In this document: positions 34,985 to 59,564 of the stretch, piece by piece
How positions within the stretch are numbered: position 1 is the stretch's first letter
How the letters are laid out: every line of letters starts with the position of its first letter
DNA from: Bimastos eiseni
Lineage: Eukaryota; Annelida; Clitellata; Crassiclitellata; Lumbricidae
Length of the DNA: 64,000 bases
Assembly: GCA_959347315.1 (NCBI GenBank)
Contig: OY365814.1
Coordinates: forward strand, 29,255,623-29,319,622
Reading direction: 5' to 3'
Position numbers and translations under genes: made by a program
The notes under the pieces: generated by a model
The model's database searches: none
What the model was told of the DNA's origin: nothing
What the model saw: only the letters and a program-made list of their open reading frames with translations

Positions 34985-35625
34985 GTCTGTAGCAGCGTAC
35001 GACGAAAACAGAAGATGCAGACCAAGGCCTATATCTATTGACTCAGATAGGAATATGTTGTGTAATCGAATATGCAATATGAACGTGGTTTGTGTACATT
35101 GTATGTCAGCTTAATCGGTATCAACTAATAAAAGCTATCTTATTGGTGGCAGAGATGACCAATCTCCCTATAAGGCCAAACAAAGCCCAGCCCGATCATT
35201 TGTTACCGAGCAATTCTGAAAAAACCACTACAACTGATTTCAAGCTAAGTGAGTGACCTGCCTTATCTATAACAGAGCGCCCAAGTTGCTCTTGGCCACT
35301 TCTGAATCATAAAGTGATCGGGGTCGAGTGAGTTACTGTAAGATGCGCATTTGAAGCGTCGTACTATAGAAGGTTGAATGTTGTACGGACATTGATCGTT
35401 ACATGGTAACTGTTGGTAGTGATTGAAGCTCAAACAGTACCACGTTCTCAGCACGTTTACACAGGTGAAGCAACGGAAATACGCAAAAATAGCGTAATCG
35501 CTGTAGTGATATTCAATTTGGTAAATGTCTGAAATATTGATCCTTGTGTACAATTAACCGAGTTGTCTCAATATAAATGCGATGCATCTTCATTTAGTTG
35601 TACGATTTCTGGTTTCTGTTCGCAG
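34985..35625 (+). promoter_or_regulatory. promoter and 5' UTR region of arrestin gene 2
   Basis: Homologous to the regions upstream of genes 3 and 4 and to an orphan copy at 44800-45430. The best conserved block is GTAATCGAATATGCAATAT followed by ACGTGG; a TATA-like AATAAAAG is at 35127-35134. About 130 bases further, TTTCAAGCTAAGT corresponds to a good donor (TTTCAAG|GTAAGT) in other copies but has CT in place of GT here; CACAG|GTGAAG near 35465 may serve instead. The coding exon acceptor TTCGCAG is one base before the ATG. Confidence 0.55.
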
Positions 35626-35626
35626 A

Positions 35627-42049
<6,423 letters not shown>

Positions 42050-43024
42050 TCTGCGGACAGTATATAGCAACACAGAATCGGAAGAAGCTTAGCCCTGCGC
42101 GATCAGCAGCTGTAGACCTACGTTGGTTTCCTGCAGAATACAAAAGAAATTTAAACTGGAAGATTTCTTATCCATAGATTTGTGACAACGGGAACCACTT
42201 ACCTACACTCAAAAGATGACATCTCTTTACAGCCCCACACTTACTTGCGACTTTCGGGCATGGATGAGTCTCTTGATTGAGCCGTCATGAAGAACTGTAA
42301 TTAATTCGCGTGCATTCCATGTTGCAAATTCTGCGATATGGAACCGACAACCAATGCGTTTCTTCTCTGTTCAAATCTCTCTCTGTCTACATTCACACAT
42401 GCAACGTCTCAATGCTTGTTTTATATCTATCATATTTGTATTTCGTAGGCCTTCGTTTATTTGGCCTACTATTAGCCATCTTGAGGCTGGATTGACTGAC
42501 CGCGTCTAACAATTGTGTTAATTTATGATTCCGCGCGTTCAAACATTTTCATTAATTGAATAGTTCGATTGGAAGTTAGCGTGCATTTCTATGTTTCTTG
42601 TGCATTAAATCAGAGCAACTGCTTTATTAAAAGAAGGTGTCTGTTTATTAGATCAGTTCGATCGTGTTTCGGCTTCAACTGTAAGGTCAGGGTTTCTTTA
42701 ATATGGTTCTTTACTGATATTACAATACAATTGAAAACAATAGAACCGAAAATTAATAGCGCAATTTTCAAGACAAGTCTTGCAGGAGAGCGTGTTTTGT
42801 TAGGCCTACATTTCAAGCATAGTAGGGCCTACAATGTGAAAGGATGAGTTTTTACAGTTGAACAAACTGGACAACAGATGTAACACTGACGAACTGATGT
42901 TGGCAGATTGTACCATTATAAGAGTCCTGAGACCGAGGGCGGCCTAAAATTCATTTACAGAATTTTCAACTGTTTTTAAATGTTGTCGATAAACCGACAT
43001 AAATTAGGTTCTAATTTATTCTTG
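42050..43024 (+). other. 3' UTR and downstream of arrestin gene 2
   Basis: The first 40 or so bases are conserved with gene 3 (ACAGAATCGGAAGAA). Later blocks also align with sequence downstream of gene 3 near 54300. No further exon was found. Confidence 0.5.
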
Positions 43025-43190
43025 TGTTTGAATAATATTAGACCACAAGGTACGTTCAAATTGTCTGTCTTCAGCCTCAACACAAGCTTCAAGACGAGTA
43101 CGACATTTGTCAATAGCAGCATTGATGGCCATCTGATCAAATTCCTCCAAGGCATTAAATTTAAAGATGTCACTGTGACGTACCCTATTA
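43025..43190 (-). mobile_element. DDE-type transposase C-terminal relic
   Basis: The minus strand reads FKFNALEEFDQMAINAAIDK, then CRTRLEACVEAEDRQFERTL and a stop. The spacing of the R..C and final charged Q-F-E matches the end of many mariner/Tc1-type and related transposases. Nothing upstream is recognisable, so it is a remnant. Confidence 0.4.
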
Positions 43191-43569
43191 ACCAGGACGT
43201 TACTAAATTACGTATATCTGGATAAATATGTCGGGATTAAAGCGGTTTTGGAACTTTAAAAAATCGTCCAATATATACTATTTATTCTCATAATTATAAT
43301 CATTAGGAGTTCCCTTATTTCCGGACACTGTACGCGTATATTATGTTGTTCTACCGAAGCTTCCTTTGTTGGTCTTTACAGGCTGAGCTGCTTGTCCACA
43401 GTCGTGACTGTTCTCCGACTTCCACAAGTCAGCTACGAGCCTTCTCGGTGCTGGTCCTGCAACCTGAAATGGGCTTGCTGGCGCTCTTCGCATGGTGCCC
43501 AGGGGTCATTCCACCATTTTATTTACCGATCTCATGACTGTCCAATTTAGCACTGTTTAACAATGGTTT

Positions 43570-44340
43570 ACCTCAAGAGACGGTGAGAAAGTAAATACGG
43601 CAAATTAGTCCCAGAAAATTACTGCAACTGATTTACGTGAGCATGTCGCTCAGAGTGCTTACTGGAGGATAAAACTGTTCTGCTAACATCGTTCGGCTGT
43701 CACCTCGTTCGTCAGGCTCTTCTCTGACAGCATTCCCTTTAACCCTTACTCCGCCTAAGGCCAAATTTAAAGCGTTTGATATAATAATTGGAGGGGTAAG
43801 GGTTAATATCAAATGTGACCCGGGTCCTCATGTTGGACTCATGTTTGACATGCTGGCAGAAATATTTCGTATTGGTTACGACGTCGAAAGCAGGTATTGC
43901 AATTTAATGCAACATCTTGATCAAAAGGCTATTTCTCATAAATTTTATTAAAATACTTCACCGTAAAGATTCGAATAACTTGATACAGAGAAGCGTCGCT
44001 TTCGAAATAGCCTGATAATTCGGATTTATAAATCGTTTGCTTTTAATGCTTTAAGACTTAAGTTTCGCATCATTGTGCTTCGAAAAAGTGATCCCCATTC
44101 GGAATCGTCTTCGACGGGAACCGATTTGACACCACATCGACTCCCATTGAGGTAACGCTAACGTATCACTGTGTACAACTGCACACGTCGGCTTATGCTT
44201 TGCCGCATAAATACTCGTTGCCATGGGTATGGTTGCCATGGTCCCGATAGGTATGATGCCGATGACGAGTTTGGTGCAATAAGAGACTCCGTCCGCATAA
44301 ACCCAAATTATCATCCATTTCAAACATATGACGCAAGCAA
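43570..44340. repeat. segmental duplication block, copy 1 (partner 55720-56360)
   Basis: Ordered blocks such as GGTCCTCAT.TTGGACTCA, TTTCGTATT.GTTACGAC, AATTTAATGC.ACATCTTGA and ACCGATTTGACACCACATCG recur at 55720-56360, with about 15-20 percent difference by eye. It is the downstream end of the arrestin duplication unit. Confidence 0.8.
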
Positions 44341-44514
44341 CTTATGGTAGAATGGTATAATCAGTACTCACATCTGAGGCCAGTATAGTTTGAGCCTATA
44401 ATCTGATAATGCAAAGGCCTATAATGACACAGACCCACAGTCCATATCCAGCCTGAATAACGTGATCCAGTGTCTGTAATATTATTTTGTAATATCTGTT
44501 GACTAAGCTTGAGC

Positions 44515-44672
44515 AAACTAATCGATTAATCGAGGGTCATATATTACTTGACTACTCGATTAAACGACTAATCGATTAGAGTGATAAATCGATCAATTGA
44601 TTAATCTAACTAATCGATTAATTATTGCTAACTACTCACGATTAGTAAAAGTCACTAATCGCCCAAGCCTAT
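44515..44672. repeat. AATCGATTA palindrome cluster
   Basis: TAATCGATTA, TCGATTAAT and related words recur six or more times in about 150 bases. It is probably the subterminal part of a DNA transposon; termini were not found. Confidence 0.6.
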
Positions 44673-44799
44673 TCAGGAACTTAAACATTATTTAAGAACA
44701 ATGCAAACACTTTTGGAACGACCTCTGTCTCATCTGTCTCATTTCCCGTATTGTGGCCTTTTTGTGGGACACCTTATCAGATTGTTAGAGCGCTCGTTT

Positions 44800-45430
44800 T
44801 GAGAAACAAAATGTATACGGCGAAAAACGAAGAAGTGGACTAAGGTCTATAATTTATAGCGATTGACTCACGTTGTGTAATCGAATATGCAATATAAACG
44901 TGGCTTGTCAGCTTACTCGGTATCAACGAATAAAAGCCTTCTGTTTGGTGATAGTGGTGATAAATCTACAAATAATTATAAAAATTATCTGCAATTCTGC
45001 ATAGGTCTGACTAAAGCCTAAGCCTATCCGGCTAATCTGTAGCTGATCGATTCTGAAAAACCATTACAGCTAACTGTTCATCTCAAGGTAAGTAAATGAC
45101 CTGCCTTATCTGTACCCGGCGCTCAAGTTGCACTTTGCCATTTCTGAATAAGAAAGTGATCGGAGTCGAGTGCTCTATTTTAAGTTGCGCAATTGAAACT
45201 TTAATGTTTAAGCTGAGACTTTTATGAGTATTGATTGAGACTGACACAATACCAAGTTTTTGCCACGTTGACACAGGCAAAGCAACGGATATTCAAGGAG
45301 TGTAATACTAATCACTGTAATCGTGTAAGTGTAACGATATTAAATTGGCTGAAGATTTTAGAACATGTTTGAAATGTAGAGCCCTTTACGCAATTAACCG
45401 AACTTAACTGTTATTGTCTGACCATATTTG
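44800..45430 (+). promoter_or_regulatory. orphan arrestin promoter and 5' UTR copy
   Basis: Aligns along its length with the upstream regions of arrestin genes 2, 3 and 4, including GTGTAATCGAATATGCAATA, a TATA-like AATAAAAG at 44928-44935 and a good donor CTCAAG|GTAAGT near 45088. No coding exon 1 follows it. The second donor-like site is changed (ACACAGGCAAAG). It is a relic of a lost gene copy or a duplicated promoter 2 kb upstream of gene 3. Confidence 0.7.
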
Positions 45431-45929
45431 TTCTGTTGATCGTTCATTTTCGCGGCTGAAAAGAAGTTAAAAAACGAACAGAGAATCAAAACTGGTCAAG
45501 TAAGGTTACTTTCACCTAGCTTGCTATGTATTGATTCGAATATTATGAGAGAAATATAGTTTGACATTATTTTGTTCTGATTTTGCAAGACAAAGATCCA
45601 GTAAACATTATTCTGAAAAGGAAGTATTTTTTTAAAATTGTGCACTTTTTCATCTACTTGTTTAATGAAGTAAGTGATATTGTCATAAATGACAAATGTA
45701 AAAACAGTTACGAATTTTATATTTAAAATGTGTGTCTCGTCTATTCGATTCGTTTGTCTCCGCAACAAGAGCCCACATATGATGCTGGCTTGGTGCCCCA
45801 TTGAGCCTTATTCGGCCCTGCTGATAGCGCATACATTCCATTTCCAGCCTGATTAGGTGATCCAATACAGGCCTAATATTATTTAGTTATAGCTGTTGAC
45901 TTGTGGTGCATAGGTCTATTCGTCTGTAT

Positions 45930-47160
45930 ATAACAGCGTACGGCGAGAACAGAAGAAGTAGACCAAGGCAAACTATGGACTCAGATCGTGTGATCGAATT
46001 TGCAATATAAACGTGGATTGTCAGATTGTATTTTATTGTATTTACATATTTCTACAGCGCCTCTCTCAGTACGACCTAATCCGAGGCGCTCTCTGCGCGA
46101 AAAACTCCATGGGAAAAGAAAAGTCTTAAGAATGCGGTCAGAAGCAGACGCACCCCGAGCTAAAATCAAAGAGTTAGTCAGAGAGGGCAAAATTATCATT
46201 CCAAAGCAAAGGACCAACAGACACATAAGCCCGATGTTGAGCGAGAGCCGTCCGAGTCCGAATTACCAGGAGAGATCATGCCAATCTAAGGAACGAAGAG
46301 GACGACGAGAGGCAGCCGAAATAGGGAACGGCGGATAAGGTCACCAAGATAGCGTGGAGCCTGGCCAAAAAACACTAAGGCTGTAAGAGCAGGAGCTTAA
46401 AATCGAATGTGATCTATGAGTGAAAGCCAGTGTAAGTGCTCAGTGAAGAAGGTAGAGATGTGTGATAAGCGAGGAAGGCGGCCCTAGGCCATTTAGCACT
46501 GATTGAAGACGGCGAGATTTCGGAAAACCGCTAAGAAGCGAGTTACAGTAACCAATGCGCGAGAGAGACAAAAGCATGAACGATGGAGGTGTAAGTGGAT
46601 GAGTGAACAGATCGCCCGACAGCTCGGTATAAACGAATAAGACCTTTCTTTTGGTGATAGAGGTGACAATCTGCCAATATTTGCATAGGCCTCTCTAAAA
46701 CCTATGCCTATCCGAATAATCTATACTCCGATGAATTATGTAAACCATTACAGCTGATATCATTTCATGGGAAGTATCTGTCTAATCTATGCAGGGCGCT
46801 GGAGTTGCACCTTGCTCTTCCTGAATCATAAAGTGATCGCGCTACTATAAGATGCTCGTTTGAAGCGTCGTTTAAACTTTAGTAGGCGGAATTATCAACG
46901 AACATCGACTGAAGCTTACACAGTACCAAGCTCTCTGCACATTCACTCAGGTAAAGCAACGGATATGCAAATAGTGTAATCACTGGAGGGTCTAAAGATG
47001 TTATTTTGAGACAGCATAGATTGAAGATGATAAAAATGTCTGAAAAGTTGATCCGTGTATTATACAACTAGCCGAGTCTTGACTGCAAGTACGATGCATC
47101 TTGGTGTCCCTCCTCCTATTCAGAGATTGAGTTGTACCATTTCTGGTTTCTGTTCACAGA
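45930..47160 (+). promoter_or_regulatory. promoter and 5' UTR region of arrestin gene 3, split by an insertion
   Basis: The conserved upstream block runs to GTGGATTGTCAG at 46024, is interrupted by about 595 bases, and resumes at 46620 with AGCTCGGTATAAACGAATAA. The TATA-like word (AATAAG, about 46636) is thereby moved away from the upstream conserved block. The 5' UTR region then aligns with the other copies to the acceptor TTCACAG just before the ATG. Confidence 0.6.
46025..46619 (-). mobile_element. L2-type retroelement 3' end inserted in the gene 3 promoter
   Basis: Read in reverse, the element ends GAGAGGCGCTGTAGAAATAT, then GTAAATACAATAAAATAC, an L2-like tail. The other three copies of the promoter lack it. 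A CAG is repeated on both sides. Inside, no open frame of note remains. Confidence 0.65.
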
Positions 47161-53073
<5,913 letters not shown>

Positions 53074-55589
53074 TCGGTGGACTATCAATAACATCACAGA
53101 ATCGGAAGAATCAAATGATCGGAAGCATAATTCATAACACTTTCACATCGTTTGTAGACTACAATTTACCACAAGACATGACATTAACTGCTGTCTTGAT
53201 ATGCCTTGATGGGCTGCAAGATATGTCATAGGATGTTGTATTGGTTTGTCTTACCTTGCTGCAAGATATAGGCCTATCACTATATCTGCTCTTACCTCAA
53301 ATAAGCCAGCTCAGTTTTTTGCAGCTACTGGTCAGGCTACAAACGCATTCAATATCCCGGCATCAGTTATACTAGTCGCATTCTAGTATCCAAAAGGCTT
53401 AACTCTCCTCGATCAGGAGGTATACGTTGGCTTCCTGAAGAATACAAAATAGGATTTCAACTGGAGAGTTTCTGGTCCATAGAATTCCTACAGCGAACAA
53501 CATTACCTACATACAAAACATGGTCGTTCTTTTTATCCCTATAATACTCGCACTTGAGATCTGCTGGCATTGATGAGGCTTTTCATTGAGTCAACATGAA
53601 AAACTATACATACATGTATTTTAATGAACTCGCGTGCACTCTGCCACTGTTTGGACTTTGACACTGCCCGTCCCAAGCCTGGAAAAAGGAGGAGGGCAAC
53701 ACCAAATCATTTTCGATATGGATTGGTGTAATTAAACACTCAACAACGCGTACATTCCAAATTTGAAATCATGATGTATGGATCCGACAACCGATGTGTT
53801 TCTTCACTGTTCAAAACTCTTTGTCTAACTTCACGCATGTAATGCCTCATGACTTATTTTAAAGCTAACATTGACTTTCGTTGACCATGGGGTTGATAAC
53901 TCTGAACAAAACCATTCCGGTACATACTCCAGTACCCAAGATAAACCCTCACCACACCAAACCGTTGAAACTGGACAAACCGCTAAACTCGCGAAGTGTT
54001 CATTATTCCGCTAAGCCTGTGAAGTTATAGAAATAATGAATGATGTTAACGACTATCCAGTCTTTGATCGAAAGTCGATTTGTTGAAACACTCATGATTA
54101 AAATAATTATGATTATGAATATTGATAATTAAGGTATATTACAGTATTGCTCATGTTGCTTGGATTTATATAATGTCATTCAATTGGAAATTTAAAAAAA
54201 TAATATCTACCTTTTCCTGGATTCCAGGACAAAATATACATTTCCTGGGTCTATTTCGATTCCGCCATTCTGTCCCGCCATTCCGCTACTGCTTTACTAA
54301 TTGCGATGTCAATTTATTGGATCAGTTTGATCAGGTTTCAGCTACGACTGAAATTTCTGGGTGTCTCTATTATAGTGGTTTGCTGTTACGATGAATTACC
54401 ATAGAACTGAAATTTTGAGCGGACTCTATCAAGACAGGTCTTGCACAAGAGCACGTTCCACACATTCTTGGCTTATTGAGTAATGTGAATAGATGAGTTT
54501 TTAAATTGTATTTTAACTGGGCAACAGCTGAAATTGGATGACTGTACCGTTGTAAGGGTCCAGAGATCGAGGACGCACAATTTCTGAACTTCCGGTTTGT
54601 GCGAAGTACGGTAAAATAACGCTTGGACAATCGATGTATTAGAAGCAGATAATGGCGTGACCATGGATGCCACGCATACGAGTGAGGGGTTTCAGAGCGA
54701 ATACGAGATATGAGGAGGATGACTTTGATACGGACTCGGATGTGAAGCCAGGGCAATTATTTCGGTGTGGGCGTGATATGATCTCTGGGACAAAGACCGT
54801 TTGTTATGTAGATGACTGACAGTATGTTCAACTTAGGATTGTGGTTGTAGTATCAAAGAAGGGAGACAAGAAATGTAGAGTTCATATATAGCAATGTACA
54901 TTTACAGACGCATGCCGCGATTTTATAGTATTGTTGAAAAATTATTTCAGTTCTGTAAATAACTATAATTACTCTGAAATTACTCAGCCACTTAGAGTGA
55001 TCAGCTGATTGGGACTCATATTGCGTGACACCCATTTAAAAAGGCAGCGGTGGCGATGGAATTTACCCGATCAACTCATTTTAGCAGCGATCTCGGTTAG
55101 GTCAAATACTATCTCATTAGAAAACGCGTATATTTATTGTTTTCATTGTCTTACCTGGTCATGCATCACTGCTTCTGTTCTGTGATTGGTCCGATGTCTT
55201 AAAGCATTCTTCCCAGCATTTATGGTGATATCTCTAAAGTCACATCACTCAAGCGGTAAGATAAAAGAACCCGCCGACAGGTGGGAAAAAGAAGACAAGT
55301 CGAAGGAAACCGGAGAGAAAATAAAGACATGAGAGGTAAATGAGGTTCACCACTCAGTCAACAACATGGTTACTTATGATTGATTGGTAAGGCGTCTTGC
55401 TGTCAAAAGACGTCACTAACTCATTCTGCTATCTCTTAGCATTACCCAGTCGATCTGAGCTTTATGAACGCTTGAGGAACATCCGGTTTACAAAACAACT
55501 GTATCTGATATTGCCTATCTTCAAAAGTTAAGAAGTGGAGCTGTTACGATAATGTTACGGAACAGTAATTGTTTGCGAAGTAGATACTT
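53074..55589 (+). other. 3' UTR and downstream of arrestin gene 3
   Basis: Partly aligned with sequence downstream of gene 2. No exon was recognised in either strand. Confidence 0.5.
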
Positions 55590-55594
55590 GCCCA

Positions 55595-55690
55595 CTGTCA
55601 AAATACAGTAACCGCCAAGGATCTAACCCGTACTTTCAGAGCTGTAGGCCGACAACCTAATTAATCGGCCACCAGCCCCACCTGCTGTTT
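55595..55690 (-). mobile_element. tRNA-derived SINE head, diverged
   Basis: On the minus strand GGTGGCCGATTAATTAGG (A-box-like) and TACGGGTTAGATCC (B-box-like) are about 40 bases apart. It does not belong clearly to family 1. Confidence 0.5.
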
Positions 55691-55719
55691 GGCAATTGTC
55701 TATCACTTTTCGGACGGTG

Positions 55720-56360
55720 AGAAGCCAACTATAGTGAATGGAAAAGTATGTTTCATAAAATTATTGTAACTGATTCACGTGTTCATGTCGATCGAATTTC
55801 TATAAAAGGAAAGGGCAGAAGCGGTAAGTGATCAGACCAGAACAATTATTTGGACAAAGAGAAGGGTAGAGATAAAGATCATCTACACGGATGATATGTG
55901 GGTCCTCATATTGGACTCAGGTTTGGCATGCTGGTCGAGGTGTTTCGTATTAGTTACGACACCGGAAGCACGGACTGCAATTTAATGCGACATCTTGAGC
56001 ATAAGATTATGTCTCATATTAAAATACTGTACCGCGAACTCTGCTGTCAATGCTCCGGGGAGAAGAGGCGAATGATCTGAAAACTGAGAAGGGTTGCGGC
56101 CATTAAGTTGCTTCAGAAATAGCCTGATAATTCAAATTTATCTTTAGTTTTAAGTTTGATCTCATTATGCTTCGAAAAAGTGACTCCCAGTCGGAATCGT
56201 CTTCGACAGGAACCGATTTGACACCACATCGACTCCCATTGAAGTAACGATAACGAATCGTTGTGCACATGTCGGCTTATGCTTTGCCGCATAAATACTC
56301 GTTGCCATGGGGATTGGGAACCGAATAGATATGAATCCGGTGAGGAGTTTGGTGTCGGTA
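55720..56360. repeat. segmental duplication block, copy 2 (partner 43570-44340)
   Basis: See the partner block. A short open frame starting GPHIGLRFGMLVEVFRISYD is matched at 43811 by GPHVGLMFDMLAEIFRIGYD. Whether this is a coding exon is unknown. Confidence 0.8.
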
Positions 56361-57234
56361 TAAACCCCTCCTCCCTTTCCCGGTATTGAGAGGGTCCATG
56401 AGATACGAATTTTGAGTGTGACCATGTCTGATGGAGTTGGATTTGAGGCACACATTGACCAAATTTGCTGTAAGACCTGACAATCCCTGTTCACTCTACG
56501 TGTTTTATTTGCCCATGGGCTCCATGGTCAACGATTGTTTGATGTTGTTCGTGCTACCACCCTAGCTCGACTACTCCCGTTTGGTGAGGATTTGCCAATG
56601 TACAGGAGCGTAATCGCCTAAATGGTGTTCTAAAAAAACTGACCCGTTCGGGCTTCCTTCGCGTAAATGTACCTTCTTTTGAAGAGCACTGCTCTAAAGA
56701 GACTTGGCTCTCTTTCGCTCAGCTCTGTTGAATCCATGTCACGTCCTTCATGACCTGCTTCCTCCTCATAAGATCACCCCTTACAACATGTGACCCAGGT
56801 CACATGACCTCATCCTACCTAGAATTAATACCTTTGAAAAGAGATCTTTCATCATCCGAATGTTATTTGACTTTGTTTGAAATTGTATACTATTATGCAG
56901 TTGCTGGTAGTCTAATATAGAATATTCTTACTCACTTACTTAAATTATACTACACACATGAAACTTATATTTTTAGACACACATTGAACTGCGTTGTCCA
57001 GATTTCTTTGTAGGCCTATATGAGACTAAAAGACTGATTTGTTAGAATCCTATTCCTGACACGTTTTGTCTATTTGCAATTTCTGTCAGCATTGGTATAT
57101 TTGTAAAGAGTACTTTCAATATGAGAATGTTCTTTGACCTTGTTTAAATTTGATACTCTTGTTTATACATTTTGTAAGTTACTGTGCATTTGCTGGTAGT
57201 TTAATAAAGAATATTCCTACTTACTTACTTTATG
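56361..57234. other. spacer with duplicated retroelement-like tail
   Basis: 56862-56940 and 57113-57235 share ATGTTNTTTGACNTTGTTT, GCTGGTAGTNTAATA and an AGAATATTC(C/T)TAC(TTAC)n end. They look like two copies of a retroelement 3' end. No gene was seen. Confidence 0.45.
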
Positions 57235-57235
57235 T

Positions 57236-57855
57236 AATCGAATATGAACGTGGCTTGTCTACTTACTCGATATCAACAAATAAGAGCTATCTTGTTGGTG
57301 ATAGAGGTGACCAATTTACCCATTTCTGCATAGGTCTATTTGAAGCCTACATACGCTTATCCGGCTAATCTATAACCGACGTCAAATGTCCGTCATCGAT
57401 CGAATCTGAAAAACAATAATAGCTAACATCATTTCAAGGTAAGTAAGTGTAAATATAATCTATAGAGGGCGCTGAAGTTGCACTTTGCCCTTTGCCCAAT
57501 CTTAAGGCGATTAGGCACAAAAGCGCTATTATAAGATGCTCGTTTGAAAGCTTCGTTTAAACTTTAGTAGGCGAAATTCTTTATGAATATTGATTGAAGC
57601 TTACACAGTACCTAGCTCTCAGCACGTTTATTCAGGTAAAGCAACGGATATTCAAGGAGTGTAATAACTCTAAACGTGTAAGTGTAACGATATTAAATTG
57701 AAACAGCAAAGACTGATGATTTTAAAACATGTCTGAAAGGTTTATCCTTGTATGTAATTAGCCGATTCTTAGGTATCATTGTCTGACCATTGCTTTGCAA
57801 GGCGTTCCTCCTCGTCAGAGATTGAGTTGTACCATTTCTGACTTATGTTCGCAGA
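57236..57855 (+). promoter_or_regulatory. promoter and 5' UTR region of arrestin gene 4
   Basis: Keeps the shared block (TGTAATCGAATATGAACGTG), TATA-like AATAAGAG at 57279-57286, and the strong donor TTTCAAG|GTAAGT near 57439, with the acceptor TTCGCAG just before the ATG. It appears intact although the gene it drives is broken. Confidence 0.55.
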
Positions 57856-59516
57856 ATGCATATCGCGATTCTTCTGGACGGAAGGGAGACAAATGTTTTC
57901 CATTCGGGACAAACTGTCAGCGGAAATGTTCGAGTGGAGACGAACGAGGAGATAAAAATGAGAGGTAAAATCCGCCCATTCATTCGGTCGCTCTATCACC
58001 CGAACGATCGTTCTTACAGAATATGTCAGGATCTTTTATTCGTTCATTCACCCATTTATCAGCCTGTCAGTGACGGCGCGTTTGAAATCACTGACTGAGT
58101 AACATGCAGATGATGCGAGCTGTAGATTAGGTTTACCGACGCTGTTGATGATAAAGATCATTACCGGTGTCGCCCTCTTTTATCCAGGCTTAAAACTGAT
58201 ACTGCCAAAGTGCGTGCCAATGGAGTTTAGCGGTATGAGGATTTTACTCGTGAGTAGGCCCTAGTTAAGTTCGCCATGTCTTCCTGTGCTCTGAGTCTCA
58301 AAACGGAACACGTGGCTTGATCAAACGATTTTCAGAAGAACAGGAATAGTAACGATGAATAATATTCCCATAATACGACACGCTCATTTCCTACCTTCGC
58401 CCATTTGAGCCGGAAATGGACGAGTCCCTAACCATTCGCCTCTTGAGCAGGCAACAGACGAATCAAAATGTCCTGGGCACGGAGCCAGCGACCTCGGAGG
58501 ACTCACTTTATACTTCGGGGCATAGATGTAAAAAACGGAGAAAACGGAATAAAAACGAAAACCTCTCTATATTTCAAAGAAATAAAAAAAACGATAAAAA
58601 AACGAGAAGTAAAATGATTTGACTTTGTGACCTCTTGTAGGCTCTTACTGCATTTTCAATTAAAAACTGCTTTCATAATTTAATTATAATTAGCAAGCAG
58701 CACAACTTTCTTTACCAAGCAAAACATTTCAGTAATCGACGACGATTTTATCAGTTTTTTATGAGTTTGGTTTAAAAAGAAACTGAAGAATGGAAATTAC
58801 TGAAACTTAGTAATCAATTCAAATTTATAGGCCCCTTAGACATGTACAGGAGCTTTATACATTACATATCATAATTGTGTCTAATGCGTGGCAGGAATTC
58901 GACTGGAAGTGGTGGGGAGCGCCACAGCGCAGTGGACCACCGATAATGTAATCTACAAGGCCCAAGAAGTCTTTATCGACTTAAAAACGTACCTCGCTGG
59001 ATCAGGTTGGCTGTTGCCGTGAAACTAACATGATTTTACGTATTGCAGTGTATTTAATGTATGTAGTTAAATGTGGGCGAGGTGATGTGTTTTGACGGAT
59101 TGACGTGTACATCCATAAGGAGCATTCGATCCAATTGACGCAGCCTGTACATTTGTCAACCCTTATAGCCCCAAACCTCTGCTCATTTTTCAGTGACTTC
59201 ATGATGTGGGCGCCTTCTCAATCGACGTTCATTTCACTGGGTTCAACCAACAATCATTGTGGATGGGGGCCGATCTCTCGTGGTCGCCAGACTTCACGCT
59301 TATAACGTTTGGTGGACGCGTATACTGGAGGGGTGCTGTTGATTTGTGATCATATAATGGAATGCAATACCAAGATAACTACAATCGGCCTCAGTGGGGT
59401 TTGTTCCCTAAATCAATCTTTTTTGCGCCAAATATATGCTTACCCGCAAATGCCCAACCAAATAATGTGCAAAATCCATTTTGCTCTTTTAATGCTGAAA
59501 GTTCTTTGCTCATATA

Positions 59517-59564
59517 TATATATATTATGCAGATAAAGGTCCCCAGAGAGGATTCTAAGGCCAG
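59517..59564 (+). repeat. decoy copy of the exon 3 acceptor and exon start in gene 4
   Basis: A TA repeat plus TATGCAG and about 30 bases (ATAAAGGTCCCCAGAGAGG...) copy the beginning of exon 3, 85 bases upstream of the real one. It breaks off into TA-rich sequence. Use of this acceptor would disrupt the frame. Confidence 0.7.

Noticed and set aside
58380..58520. Possible tRNA-like SINE head (GGCGAATGGTTAGGGACTCG on the minus strand)
   Set aside because: Only an A-box-like word is convincing; no good B box or body was found.
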